DNA of 47,183 bases, taken from Verrucomicrobiales bacterium (GTDB taxonomy: Bacteria > Verrucomicrobiota > Verrucomicrobiia > Verrucomicrobiales > DEV007). Positions 7,389-15,851 of the stretch are shown piece by piece. A program made the position numbers and the translations under genes. The notes beneath the pieces were generated by a model, which worked only from the letters and a program-made list of their open reading frames with translations, was not told where the DNA came from and searched no databases. The stretch covers positions 1-47,183 of the forward strand of contig JAEUHH010000049.1 in the NCBI GenBank assembly GCA_016795505.1, in the 5' to 3' direction. The number at the start of each line of letters is the position of its first letter. Within the stretch, counting starts at the first letter, position 1.

Positions 7389-7874
7389 ATGAAATTTAAG
7401 ATCGGGAAAGGTCGCTACGCCGATGTGGTATGGGACAATGCTAGCAAATGGATCGGTGAGGTTACAGAGAGCAACGCTTCAGAGCTAGCCTTGAATCCAA
7501 CCCAGCATTTCGAGACCTTGAAAGCAATGCTGCCAGGGGACTGGCAGGACTCGAACGTCGAAGGAAAGTTTCTTTCCGCTCTGGGCTTCTCGCTCGCTCG
7601 AGCAATCACATTAACCTCGAACTGGAGATTCGAGTTCGTTCTCTTTGAGGAGAGTAATTTCCGTTACGATGATGGAGTCTGGTCCATTGTGAGCGAAGAT
7701 TGTGGGACGCTCATCTTTCCGATTGGAATCCTGTATCGAGACTACTACAAGAAGACCCGTTTTTCCGGCCTCTATGCTGAGGCGATTTACTCTGGCCGCC
7801 ACCCGCGAAATCCGCCAAATTCGTTCATTGAATGGGAAATCAAACAAGCAGCCGAATCAGATCCCCGCGACTGA
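7389..7874 (+). CDS. Hypothetical protein (cassette A3)
   Basis: A 161-residue soluble protein with no signal peptide or membrane segment. It is rich in aromatic residues and probably mixed alpha/beta. No family or catalytic motif recognised. ATG 7389 lies one base after the core site GTTCGGC, a spacing typical of cassette genes that borrow signals from the core. Base composition is clearly more AT-rich than the neighbouring chromosomal genes, consistent with acquisition. The last codons overlap the degenerate attC-like site that begins at 7851. Confidence 0.75.
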   Translation: MKFKIGKGRYADVVWDNASKWIGEVTESNASELALNPTQHFETLKAMLPGDWQDSNVEGKFLSALGFSLARAITLTSNWRFEFVLFEESNFRYDDGVWSIVSEDCGTLIFPIGILYRDYYKKTRFSGLYAEAIYSGRHPRNPPNSFIEWEIKQAAESDPRD

Positions 7875-7905
7875 CTGAGCGTTCACCCAGCCAGCCGCGG
7901 ATCCC
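7851..7905 (+). other. Truncated attC-like site ending array A
   Basis: Inverse core GCCGAAT (7851-7857; one mismatch to the complement of core GTTCGGC at 7381). The inner arms are AGATCCCCGCGACTG (7859-7873) and CCAGCCGCGGATCC (7891-7904 region). No recognisable right-hand core follows, so the site looks decayed or cut. Confidence 0.5.
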
Positions 7906-8677
7906 ACAAAGGCTCCGCCGACCACGGGTCGTCGCAGCTACCTGCTTCGCATCCCTGCGCACGGCTCCGCACAGGGCGTTTCCCATCAGCCTCGCGCCAT
8001 TGGCCCGTAGGACTGCACGATCCAGATCGCTTTGACTCCGCTGCGCTCCGTCCATGCGGTCAGGCTTCGCCGGTGGTACGCCGCTGGCGCGGCAAGCCAT
8101 TCATGTGGGAACGCCCCTGTTTCTCAAGCCAACGGTGGTTCAACGCGGCACGCACGATCGGACCGAATAGCCGCGCCGGCGGCGAGCGGCCATAGACGGA
8201 GCGCAGCGGAGGCCGAAGGGTGAGGCGGCCACGTGGGGCCGCCGAATCAATTCTGGCCCATCCGCCAATAGACTTTGCGGCTGCTCGTCGCCCTGTGCAC
8301 CACGCTGGGATGGATTCCCAGCGCAAGGAGATTCCGGCGACGCGAAAAACAAGAAAAAGATGCTCGCGACCGCGGACGTGGCCGCCGATTTCGGCATTGA
8401 TCCCGCCACGGTCGACGCCTACGCGGCTCTGCTCGACGACTACACCGCCGTGCTGGTGGCGCCCCGCAGCGCAATCTCCGACCGGGTCGCCCAGGCAGAG
8501 GCGTGCCCGACCGGATGCGGGAATTGCGGGCGAAGTTCGCGGAACTCGACGCTCTGCCCCCCACCAATTCGCCATGACCGCGGCTGGAGCGGAGTTTGGC
8601 GCGCTTTTCCAGTCCGCCGGCCACATCATCGACTGCGGCAAAGGGCACGCCGGGAAGGCGATCCCGGATCGGGAGTT
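7906..8677. other. Gene-poor decayed stretch, possible pseudogene
   Basis: No intact gene can be supported. Around 8270-8600 there is a shadow of a broken gene. A hydrophobic, signal-like stretch (LLVALCTTLGWIPS, near 8280) lies in one frame. DVAADFGIDPATVDAYAALL follows in a second frame (from 8360), and MRELRAKFAELDALPPTNS in a third. This order would make sense as one small secreted protein broken by two frameshifts. Family unknown, and the reading is tentative. Confidence 0.3.
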
Positions 8678-8752
8678 AGTTCAAAGTTCAAAGTTCAAAG
8701 TTCAAAGTTCAAAGTTCAAGGTTTGAAGTTCAACGTTGGGAGTTTGGAGTTT
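8678..8752 (+). repeat. Heptamer tandem repeat (GTTCAAA type), locus 1
   Basis: Six or so copies of a 7-bp unit (AGTTCAA) run without interruption and then grade into variants (GTTTGAA, AGTTTGG). Similar arrays occur at 23011 and, inverted, at 23527. Confidence 0.9.
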
Positions 8753-8839
8753 GAGGATGCTGCGTTTGGGGCTGGACTTCGCCGGGTGTTTTTTCCGAAT
8801 GGGGGCTTTTGACCGGTTTTCGGATTTCATGGCTTGGAT

Positions 8840-9028
8840 CTAGGATTGGGGTTTTCCGCCATCGGGCGGCGATCCGGCTGATTTTTTCCAATCGAGTCCC
8901 TGATCGAACTGCTTGAGCAATGAAGGGAAGAACAACTCGCTCAGGCCCGCCAGGAGGGAGAATGCGAGGATGGCGACGGTCTGCTCTTGCCCCTGCTGGG
9001 TGACGAGAAAGCCGAAGATCACTTTTGC
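8840..9028 (-). pseudogene. In-frame 3' continuation of the membrane-protein gene beyond an amber codon
   Basis: After the TAG at 9029-9031 the same frame stays open for about 62 more residues: AKVIFGFLVTQQ, then AILAFSLLAGLSELFFPSLL, and a polar tail ending GGKPQS. It completes the membrane helix cut by the stop and adds one more hydrophobic segment. It therefore looks like the true end of the upstream gene, separated by one point mutation. Confidence 0.65.
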
Positions 9029-9832
9029 CTAGATCAGCAACTGAACGGTGAACCCGGAGACGACGCCGACGAACCAGCGCAGAAGGGCCTCCAAGTTGTG
9101 CAGAAAGCGCCCGGCAGTGGCATCGAAGGGGATCTGACGATTGAAGCTCACATAAGATACCAGAGCCCCGACGCCTCCCAACAGGGCTCCGAGCAGCCAC
9201 ATTTGGGGAGATGCGGGCTCGGGAGGGCTCCCCCAGCGGGCCATCAGGATGAAAAAGGCGACCAAGCAAGTGGCGGAGAGCAGACCGAAGGGCACCAACA
9301 GCCAGCGCCGGGAGTACTCGATGGACCGCTGGGAGATCCACTTCTCTGCGGTGTCGAGTATACCCGTCGCAGCAGGCAGGGAATTGGTGCTCAAAAGCCG
9401 GGCCATGCCTTCGGCAATGAGGCGGCGGGCGGCAAAGAGGGATTTCTCGGACTCCCGACCCAATCTCGTCGTCTCTTGGTCCGTTGATTTACGAAAGGAC
9501 CCGATCCATCGAGATACGGACCCCATCCGGCGCGACATTTTTCCATGGCGTAGGAAGAATGACCGAATCTCCAACTCGGCGACTCGATTGGAGACCTGAT
9601 CATAGCTATCCGCATCCACATCACCGAAGGCGCCTCCCCACTGCACGCTCCCGAACTCATCCAGAAATACAATGAAGTGGTCTGTCTTGAGGATCAGTTC
9701 TTCGATCCGACGGCCGATCCCGTCATAGGTATCCCCTTCCAAAAAATCCATCATCCTTTTGCCGGGTGGCAGCTCTCCCTCTACAGCGGCAAGGCTGGCG
9801 GCTTCGTATGCGATTCGGTCTTCGGTCTCCAT
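9029..9832 (-). CDS. Membrane protein of unknown function, probably cut short by an amber codon
   Basis: A polar N-terminal region of about 165 residues is followed by membrane helices near WLLVPFGLLSATCLVAFFIL, MWLLGALLGGVGALVSYV and WFVGVVSGFTVQLLI. The last helix stops abruptly at TAG (9029-9031), and the frame continues with hydrophobic sequence to 8840. The original protein was therefore about 330 residues. A TTG at 9871 extends the frame, but ATG 9832 (METEDRIAYEAAS) is the better start. No family recognised. No tRNA-like or SECIS-like element is visible to support recoding, so a nonsense mutation or a sequencing error is the simplest reading. Confidence 0.6.
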   Translation of the reverse strand: METEDRIAYEAASLAAVEGELPPGKRMMDFLEGDTYDGIGRRIEELILKTDHFIVFLDEFGSVQWGGAFGDVDADSYDQVSNRVAELEIRSFFLRHGKMSRRMGSVSRWIGSFRKSTDQETTRLGRESEKSLFAARRLIAEGMARLLSTNSLPAATGILDTAEKWISQRSIEYSRRWLLVPFGLLSATCLVAFFILMARWGSPPEPASPQMWLLGALLGGVGALVSYVSFNRQIPFDATAGRFLHNLEALLRWFVGVVSGFTVQLLI

Positions 9833-10112
9833 GGGACGAGTTTTAGCAGGAATCTCACCCGATGGAAGCAAAATGCGCGGAGAATCCCCGCCTGCTGATC
9901 CGAGACCATTCTGGAAACTATATTTGGGTCGGTAGCATTTTTTTCTTTTCGATCATTTCCCAATCGCATAAGAGAAGGCAGACGAACGCGGAGGGACCCG
10001 GAGTGTTTGACAGATGGAGCACCGGCTCCAGGGATCAGCACGCGGTGGCTTTCCACCTGCGTTAGCGGAATCTATCAGCCACCTCATAAAGACTCGGAGT
10101 AGCCCCCAGCCC

Positions 10113-10640
10113 ATGTCTGATCCCGTCGTCCAACTGATCGTCTCGCCCAATGAACCGTGGGTCTCCACGGACATTCTGCTCGCCGAAGGGGACCGCATCC
10201 GCATCACCGCAGTGGCCGACGGGAAGTATGCTGACAAGGGACTCGCCTGCGATGCCAATGGCCCCTTGGGCAAAAAGGGTCGGCTCTTTGACCGCTGGTT
10301 CCGGAATCCGGGCCCCCTGAGCCCGATCCGCTGGACACCGGGATTCGGAGCCATCAGGCATCTGCGGGTGCTGCAGGATCGCGACGGGAGGCGCGCGTCG
10401 TTTCTCACGTTGATCGCAGCCATCGGCCGCGATGATGCGGAGTCGAATGTCCGAGTGGTCGGCTCGGGAGCTGATCTGATTGCCCACCGGGCTGGTCCAC
10501 TTTTTCTCTTTGCGAATGACTGGCCGGGCGGGGTCGGAGAAAAGGACGATGCGCGCTTTTTCGACGCCGACGGCCACTTGTCGAAGACTTACTCCAATAA
10601 TGAGGGCTCGCTCTCGGTGACGATCGAGCGATTGGCCTGA
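10113..10640 (+). CDS. Small beta-rich protein with a PA-IL-lectin-like segment
   Basis: A 175-residue protein. Near residue 10, PNEPWVSTDILLAEGDRIRIT resembles the opening of PA-IL/LecA-like galactose-binding domains, which begin with a wanted-state phrase (W..T.I.L..GD.V.I.A.G). Residues 113-170 could be the second half of such a beta sandwich (GPLFLFANDWPG). The frame is open from 10014, but similarity begins at MSDPVVQLIV, so ATG 10113 is chosen. No signal peptide. It lies 49 bases before the S8 protease gene on the same strand and may be co-transcribed. Carbohydrate binding is a tentative reading from pattern alone. Confidence 0.6.
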   Translation: MSDPVVQLIVSPNEPWVSTDILLAEGDRIRITAVADGKYADKGLACDANGPLGKKGRLFDRWFRNPGPLSPIRWTPGFGAIRHLRVLQDRDGRRASFLTLIAAIGRDDAESNVRVVGSGADLIAHRAGPLFLFANDWPGGVGEKDDARFFDADGHLSKTYSNNEGSLSVTIERLA

Positions 10641-10689
10641 TAGCCGCCCCTTTTTCCGATTCCAACCTCAATCCCAACCTCAATCTGTC

Positions 10690-12750
10690 ATGCCTACCCA
10701 TCCATCTTCCAACGGACTGCTGAAACCCATCCGCAAGATCTTGAACCGCCTGCTGTTGGGCATACCAGGAGACATCAAGAACGATCCGGAACTGCGGGCG
10801 CGAGTCATCGTCCTCGCTGATCTGGCTTTGGTCAGTGAATTCCCTCCGGCCCGGGCGGTGCCCACGAAGATTCGCCAGCGGCTGATCGCGGGCGCGCTGG
10901 ATGCCATCCTGGGCGGCAGTCAGCCGGATGCGGAGACGGCACCTTTGGTGGAAATCGCAGCGGCGGCGGGAGCCGAGGCAGAGGTAGGCGAAGCCGAGCC
11001 CCGGACGTATGGGGTGACGAGCTTTCTGGTGGACGGGGAGTCGTCCGATCTCTCTGCCATGGAAGCAGCGGCGACCCGGGTGCTGGGCGAAGGCTGGAAG
11101 GTGGCGGCCATGGAGAATGACGCCACCGGCTTTACCATCTCCCATCCGGAGGCCGACCTGTCAGTGACGGAAGCCTGGGAGTTGGCTCACCAACTGGAGG
11201 AAGATCCAGCTGTGGCTTTGGCAGAGCCGGACATCGAGTGGGTGCCGGCGCCAGCAGATATTGGTGGCCCGGCCGCGCCGCCGGCTCCGGCGATGATGAT
11301 GGCAGCCGCCGCCGCGGACAAGCATCTGAGCTGCTCGGGCAGTCACTCGTGGAGTGTCGATGAGATTTCTCTTTCTGGCGCCTGGGGGGCTTCGCCCGAG
11401 GACAAGAAACACGGCCGAGGCGTCAAAGTAGGACATTTGGATACGGGCCTGACTGACCATATCCACCAGCGTCTGAACGATCCGCGGATCCTCCTTGCTG
11501 AGGGTGCCAATCTCTACGACCCCGACCACCCCAATCCGGCGATCGGCAATCGGCCGCTGGACCCGATGGATTCGGATCTGGACGATGCGCTGAAGGTGAA
11601 GTTCAAGACATTCGACGGCCACGGCACCAGTACGCTGAGCGTGCTGCTCTGCGATACAGGGCCAGTGACTGGGACAGCTCCGGCGGTAACGGTGGTGCCT
11701 TTCCGGATCGGTCCCACAGTGGTGCATTTTAATGTGAAACGGATCGCGGAAGGCATCCGGCGGGCGCATCGCCAGGGGTGCGATGTCATCACGATGAGTA
11801 TGGGAGGCCCTCCGTCCCGAACGGGCACCATGGAGCGAGCGGTCCGGGATGCGGTGGAAGATGGCGTGATCATCTGCTGCGCCGCCGGGAATGTCATCGG
11901 GTCGAATGATCTGACGCCTATCGTGGTCTGGCCAGCCGCCTTGGATGAAGTGATCGCCGTGGCCGGATCGAATTGTCGCCGGCTTCCTTGGTCGGGATCT
12001 TCGCGCGGGCCGGAAGTCAACATCACCGCTCCCGCCCAGGATGTCTGGCGTCTGAGCGCGAGCAAAGACTATCTGAACGGCCATCCCGGACAGTCGGCAG
12101 CGCGGGGTGAGGGCACCTCCTACGCCACGCCAGCCACGGCCGGAGTGGCAGCCTGCTGGCTTGCGAGACATGGAGGACGTCAGGCACTCGCCGCGCACTA
12201 CGGGCATCCTCGATACGTCCCCCAGGCTTTTGCCCACATCTTGAGGACGGAGGGATATGACGAGCAGCCCGATTGGAACACCAAGCTGATGGGGCCGGGC
12301 ATTTTGAATGCCGAAAAGGTTCTCAAGGCAGATTTACCCCCGAAATCAGCCCTGAACGGCTGGCCCAAGAAAAAGCACACCATCAGCAGCAACGTGATCT
12401 CCGGGATTTTTAAACTGGGTCATTGGCTGACGCCTTGGAAGAACAAACCCGCCATGGCCGGAATGGCTGCCGCCGCAGAGGTGAAACCCGCCACCTTGAA
12501 GTCTGCTGAAACTCTGTCACAGCGATATGGCAGCGAGGTGGCATACCTGCTGTTCGACCGGCCGGAGTTGCTCAAGCAGTTGGTCGAATCCGGCTTGCTG
12601 GACAGCCCGGTGGCCAAGCAGTCCAGTTCCCCCGCCGGCATGGCCGCGGCGGCCCCGGCTCCGAACAGCAGTCGCCTGTCCTCTGCGGCCGAGGCGCTCG
12701 AAGCACTGCGGGAGGTGGCCTCCCCCTCTCTCGCTGCCGCGCTACCCTGA
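10690..12750 (+). CDS. S8 family serine peptidase (subtilisin-like)
   Basis: A 686-residue protease. The catalytic triad is visible: Asp251 (VGHLDTGLTD), His311 (FDGHGTSTLS) and Ser476 (GEGTSYATPAT). The oxyanion Asn is Asn401 (CCAAGN). The N-terminal 190 residues contain an inhibitor-like propeptide region (FTISHPEADLS..ALAEPDIEW, near 148-184), followed by a Pro/Ala linker. The C-terminal 190 residues beyond the catalytic domain are Ala-rich and end with KQLVESGLLDS and an Ala-rich tail. There is no Sec or Tat signal peptide, so the protein is either cytosolic or exported by another route. It sits between the lectin-like gene and the amidase gene on one strand with short spacers. Confidence 0.9.
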   Translation: MPTHPSSNGLLKPIRKILNRLLLGIPGDIKNDPELRARVIVLADLALVSEFPPARAVPTKIRQRLIAGALDAILGGSQPDAETAPLVEIAAAAGAEAEVGEAEPRTYGVTSFLVDGESSDLSAMEAAATRVLGEGWKVAAMENDATGFTISHPEADLSVTEAWELAHQLEEDPAVALAEPDIEWVPAPADIGGPAAPPAPAMMMAAAAADKHLSCSGSHSWSVDEISLSGAWGASPEDKKHGRGVKVGHLDTGLTDHIHQRLNDPRILLAEGANLYDPDHPNPAIGNRPLDPMDSDLDDALKVKFKTFDGHGTSTLSVLLCDTGPVTGTAPAVTVVPFRIGPTVVHFNVKRIAEGIRRAHRQGCDVITMSMGGPPSRTGTMERAVRDAVEDGVIICCAAGNVIGSNDLTPIVVWPAALDEVIAVAGSNCRRLPWSGSSRGPEVNITAPAQDVWRLSASKDYLNGHPGQSAARGEGTSYATPATAGVAACWLARHGGRQALAAHYGHPRYVPQAFAHILRTEGYDEQPDWNTKLMGPGILNAEKVLKADLPPKSALNGWPKKKHTISSNVISGIFKLGHWLTPWKNKPAMAGMAAAAEVKPATLKSAETLSQRYGSEVAYLLFDRPELLKQLVESGLLDSPVAKQSSSPAGMAAAAPAPNSSRLSSAAEALEALREVASPSLAAALP

Positions 12751-12819
12751 ACGAACCAACGCTGGCCGATTTTCATTCCAACCAACCCATCACTCCCAAA
12801 CCCAATCAACAAAGACCAA

Positions 12820-13977
12820 ATGAGCCAACCAACCATCCACAGCCGCACCGAATGGGGTGCCACCAAAGCCCGTGAGGATGCCTTCGCCCAGGGCGACGCC
12901 CGAGGCATCATTCTCCACAACATGGAAAATGCCAATCGCACTCCCGGCGCCACCGCCGAGGCTGAAACAGCCGCCGCTTACAAGGTCTCCCGGGACTGCC
13001 AAGACTTCCACATGCGCCCGAAGTCCAAAAAAGGCAATGGCTGGTCGGACATCGGCCAGCATTGGACCATCAGCCGGGGCGGCGTGATCATGGAGGGCCG
13101 CCTGGGCACGCTCAGTGCGGCAGAGGCCGGCAAAGTCGTGCGAGGCGCTCATGCGAACTCGGCCACCTACAACCAGCATTGGTTCGGGATCGAGATGGAG
13201 GGCAACTACGTCAAAAGCGATGTGCTGACCGACTCCGCATGGGAGGCTCTCGTCGCCCTCTGCACGTGGCTGTCGGAGAAAGCCGGAAGTCAGGAATGTC
13301 TGCCCATCCTCCCGCATCGCGATGTCCGGGACACCGATTGTCCAGGAAAGCTCGCCGACCGGCTCCCCACCCTCACGAAGGCGGTGAATGATCGCCTTTC
13401 GAAATCGAGCCCATCCGCGTCTCTCGCCAAAGGCGCCAAGAAGAAATCCCCCTCCCTCGCTGCCGCCAAAGCGTCATCTGCCAAGAAGGCTGCTGCCAAA
13501 AAGGCTACCGCGTCAGCCACATGCTCCACCGGTTGGTACACGACAGGATACTACTCCCCTGCAGAGTCCGACTTTTCCGGCCCGCGTTTCGAAGTCAACA
13601 TTCGCGATCATGGACGGGAAGCGTTTCCGGGAGCTTTCCTCGATGCCGTGAAGATGGAGGGTTGGGGCAAGACCCGATTCGGCTGGTATCTGGGACGATA
13701 CAGCAACGCCTGGCACAAGAGCCCGTCCCCGCTGGATGCCAAAGGAAAGGCTCTCGTGGTGGGAGCCATCGCGGTCGATCCCGACCTGATCCCGTTCGGA
13801 TCGAAGGTGACGATCCCCTCGCTCCCGTCACCCTGGAACACCAAAAGCTTTCTCGCCAAAGACGTCGGTAGCGCCATTCAGGGTAAGCACATCGACATCT
13901 ATTGCGGCGAGGGTATTTCAGCCGAGCAGGCCACCTTTCAGGTGACCGGGCATAATCGGCAGGTGTGCGTCGAATAA
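12820..13977 (+). CDS. N-acetylmuramoyl-L-alanine amidase with C-terminal 3D domain
   Basis: A 385-residue cell-wall enzyme with two modules. Residues 1-185 form an Amidase_2/PGRP domain with zinc ligands His33 (IILHNMEN), His166 (LPHRDVRD) and Cys174 (TDCPG). Residues 195-232 are a Lys/Ala/Ser-rich linker resembling a histone tail. Residues 240-385 form a 3D domain of the MltA/YabE type, with the acidic motif AKDVGSAIQGKHIDIY (Asp348, Asp359). It would cleave the amide between MurNAc and L-Ala; the second domain may act on glycan. No signal peptide, as in many phage-type endolysins. The starting ATG follows the protease stop by 69 bases. Its 3' end abuts the left copy of the 389-bp repeat. 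Confidence 0.88.
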   Translation: MSQPTIHSRTEWGATKAREDAFAQGDARGIILHNMENANRTPGATAEAETAAAYKVSRDCQDFHMRPKSKKGNGWSDIGQHWTISRGGVIMEGRLGTLSAAEAGKVVRGAHANSATYNQHWFGIEMEGNYVKSDVLTDSAWEALVALCTWLSEKAGSQECLPILPHRDVRDTDCPGKLADRLPTLTKAVNDRLSKSSPSASLAKGAKKKSPSLAAAKASSAKKAAAKKATASATCSTGWYTTGYYSPAESDFSGPRFEVNIRDHGREAFPGAFLDAVKMEGWGKTRFGWYLGRYSNAWHKSPSPLDAKGKALVVGAIAVDPDLIPFGSKVTIPSLPSPWNTKSFLAKDVGSAIQGKHIDIYCGEGISAEQATFQVTGHNRQVCVE

Positions 13978-13991
13978 GCCGGGCAAGGAGC

Positions 13992-14380
13992 CGAGCGGCC
14001 CATGGCAAGGCACGGTCCTCCACGGAATGCGGGGATTCTGAAACCGATCCGTGAGACTCGTCTTTTCGGCGAGTTGAATCGCCTTTCCCATCGGTCCTGG
14101 GTCCGTGCCTTCCGTGAAATCCGTGGGCCTCTCTTTCTGGATTCTGGCTCAGTTGTTAAACCCGCCCTTGTACAGCACCAACTGCCGGTCGCTGAAGAAC
14201 ATCTCATAGATCGGCAGTCCGCCGCCCGCCACGCTGCCGACACCGATGCCGGAGGCGCCGCCGCTCCCGATGGTGCCGGGGAAAAACGACAGGCCGACGA
14301 GGCTCTGGACGCCCGACTGGGCAAAGGCGGCGCCTTTCCGCTGGAGGACGAAGGGCTTGCGAAAGCCGTTCGCATCAGTG
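13992..14380. repeat. 389-bp direct repeat, left copy
   Basis: Aligns without gaps to 16740-17128 with about ten substitutions (roughly 97% identity by eye). It comprises a 3' flank and the last 77 or so codons of the FG-GAP gene at 16897. The two copies enclose cassette array B. Confidence 0.92.
14149..14380 (-). pseudogene. Truncated copy of the 3' end of the FG-GAP protein gene
   Basis: Encodes, in frame, the terminal segment of the protein at 16897-19671: from DANGFRKPFVLQRKG through the glycine-rich SGGASGIGVGSVAGGG to YKGGFNN and the stop. Upstream of 14380 the similarity ends abruptly, and no start or signal peptide belongs to it. It is a dead fragment created by the 389-bp duplication. 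Confidence 0.85.
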
Positions 14381-14570
14381 AAAAGGCAAGCCCAAAAAAG
14401 AAAAATTTTCCCAGGCGGGTTGTTCGGGGAGTGGCTGGGGGAGTCAGCCGCCGAGGGAGGCAAGGCCCGAAGTCAGACAAAAGGAACAGCGGACGTGACC
14501 CGACGTTTCGGCACCGATGGTTCGACCCTCTTATTCAGTGACTTTGACTGGGACGATTCTTTCGCGGCCA

Positions 14571-14700
14571 AAAGAACGTCCAAGGTCTGGCACCGGCTAC
14601 CGGCGGCGCGCCTTCGACTGCGGGTTGAGGGTTGTAGCTACGGAATTCATTTCGACTCGGAGCGGGTAGCCGGTTGTCCAGCACCACCTTGTTGTTCTGC
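14571..14700 (-). other. attC-like site after cassette B2
   Basis: A 130-bp imperfect palindrome. Inverse core GCAGAAC (14700-14694), a left inner arm containing GTGCTGGAC, a right inner arm containing GTGCCAGACC, and a final core GTTCTTT (14577-14571). A central stem pairs CCGGCTACC with GGTAGCCGG. The left half is homologous to the site at 7261 and supplies the stop codon of the cassette gene. Confidence 0.7.
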
Positions 14701-15846
14701 CCTTGATTTTGCGTAAAGGCGCCGAAGCTCCTGTTGGGCCTCCTCCATAGGAGGTGGATCCGATGCTCCCCCAAGAATCATTCGGTAGCCACTCTCAGTC
14801 GGGATGACCTCTATACTGCTACCCCCATTGTTGTCTTGGATTTCGATCTTACCCCCTCCGCAGACGCGGAGGAGAATCTCAACAAGGTTATCCTTGGCGC
14901 CATTCTTCGCCAGCGGCAAGGAGCTGATACATGCCTCTACTGCGATAGCCTCCTCTCTCGCTCCCCATGCTTTCAAGTCCAAGAGATCCTGCTCGTTCAG
15001 GAGAATGTGATTCAGAAGGGAACGAATCTTGAGGGTTCCTTCGTGCATCTCCTGAACCAGTTGGGTGAATAGCTTTGGATCTGGCGTCTCCCTGACTGTC
15101 TGAATTGCTGCCGAAAGGTGCTTCAAATCCGGGTCATCTGGATGCTCATCAGCCAAAATCAAATCCCTTAGCGGCTGGGGATAGCGCTGCCGCTTTCGTG
15201 ATGTCTCCGCTTCCTCGGCAGCGAACTTGTCCGCGCCAGAAAGGTAGATCTCGCGTTCCTTCTGGCTGCTGGGATCAGCCGGTCGCAGTTCGCCCCTCCA
15301 AATGCGCAGTGTGTTTACTTGCGTAATTCCTTCCGCTCGCTGCTCCTCATTGAATAAAGTATGCGCAAATACGCTAATGTATGTAAGGCGACTCTCAGCG
15401 GACGGGCTGAAGCAAACCCAAGAGTGAGAACTATGCATCCCCTTTGGGCCTCCCCATCCCGAAAAGCCGGGCTGTCCAGTTCCGAGCAGTTCCTGGATCT
15501 CGGCAACCGTGGAGCAAGAGCGAAGCTTCTCATTGGTAGGAATTGATTTGACGTAAACCGGAGCGTCACTTCCCAGATAGCTTCCATTTGGGTATGTCCG
15601 GAGAAGCACGATCTCGCCCTCCATGATGCGCGCCTTCTCCAATCTCATTCGCTCAATCTTGCCATCCTCGTCTGTGACATCACCGATCCAATCGTGGGCA
15701 AGAGAACGTGTGTCCATTGCGACATCGGCATCGGCCTGCACCTTGGCGAGCATCTCGCGGAGCGTGGTAGTTTCGTCTGCGGCAGCGGGTAAGAGCAAGA
15801 ATGCTCCGACAACTCCGAGAAACGTCGTGAGAATCGAGTGCTTCAT
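14647..15846 (-). CDS. Secreted protein of unknown function (cassette B2)
   Basis: A 399-residue protein with a clear signal peptide (MKHSILTTFLGVVGAFLLLPAAADE, in two parts: charged start and hydrophobic core). The mature part is hydrophilic and mostly helical, with no recognised domain. ATG 15846 is preferred to the upstream ATG 15870 because the latter lies inside the attC-like site; 15846 follows the core site GTTCTGC by five bases. The tail AGQPATRSESK is encoded by the downstream recombination site and nearly equals the tail of cassette A2. At 1.2 kb the gene is large for a cassette. Function unknown; periplasmic or outer location likely. Confidence 0.75.
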   Translation of the reverse strand: MKHSILTTFLGVVGAFLLLPAAADETTTLREMLAKVQADADVAMDTRSLAHDWIGDVTDEDGKIERMRLEKARIMEGEIVLLRTYPNGSYLGSDAPVYVKSIPTNEKLRSCSTVAEIQELLGTGQPGFSGWGGPKGMHSSHSWVCFSPSAESRLTYISVFAHTLFNEEQRAEGITQVNTLRIWRGELRPADPSSQKEREIYLSGADKFAAEEAETSRKRQRYPQPLRDLILADEHPDDPDLKHLSAAIQTVRETPDPKLFTQLVQEMHEGTLKIRSLLNHILLNEQDLLDLKAWGAREEAIAVEACISSLPLAKNGAKDNLVEILLRVCGGGKIEIQDNNGGSSIEVIPTESGYRMILGGASDPPPMEEAQQELRRLYAKSRAEQQGGAGQPATRSESK

Positions 15847-15851
15847 TTTTG

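Larger units (their letters stand above)
6425..7905 (+). mobile_element. Integron-like gene cassette array A (three cassettes, no integrase)
   Basis: Three small genes (6444, 6928, 7389) alternate with imperfect palindromes of attC form. Core sites lie at 6425 (GTTAGGC), 6909 (GTTCTCG) and 7381 (GTTCGGC). Inverse cores lie at 6820 (GCCTAAC), about 7261 (GGAGAAC) and 7851 (GCCGAAT). Each inverse core complements the start of its own cassette rather than the next one (exact for cassette 1, one mismatch in 2 and 3), as is established for integron cassettes. The cassettes are visibly more AT-rich than the flanks. No intI gene is in the window, so this resembles a cluster of attC sites lacking an integrase. 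Confidence 0.75.

Noticed and set aside
9029-9031. Programmed read-through or pyrrolysine at the amber codon
   Set aside because: No downstream structure and no pyrrolysine genes are visible; a mutation or read error is simpler.
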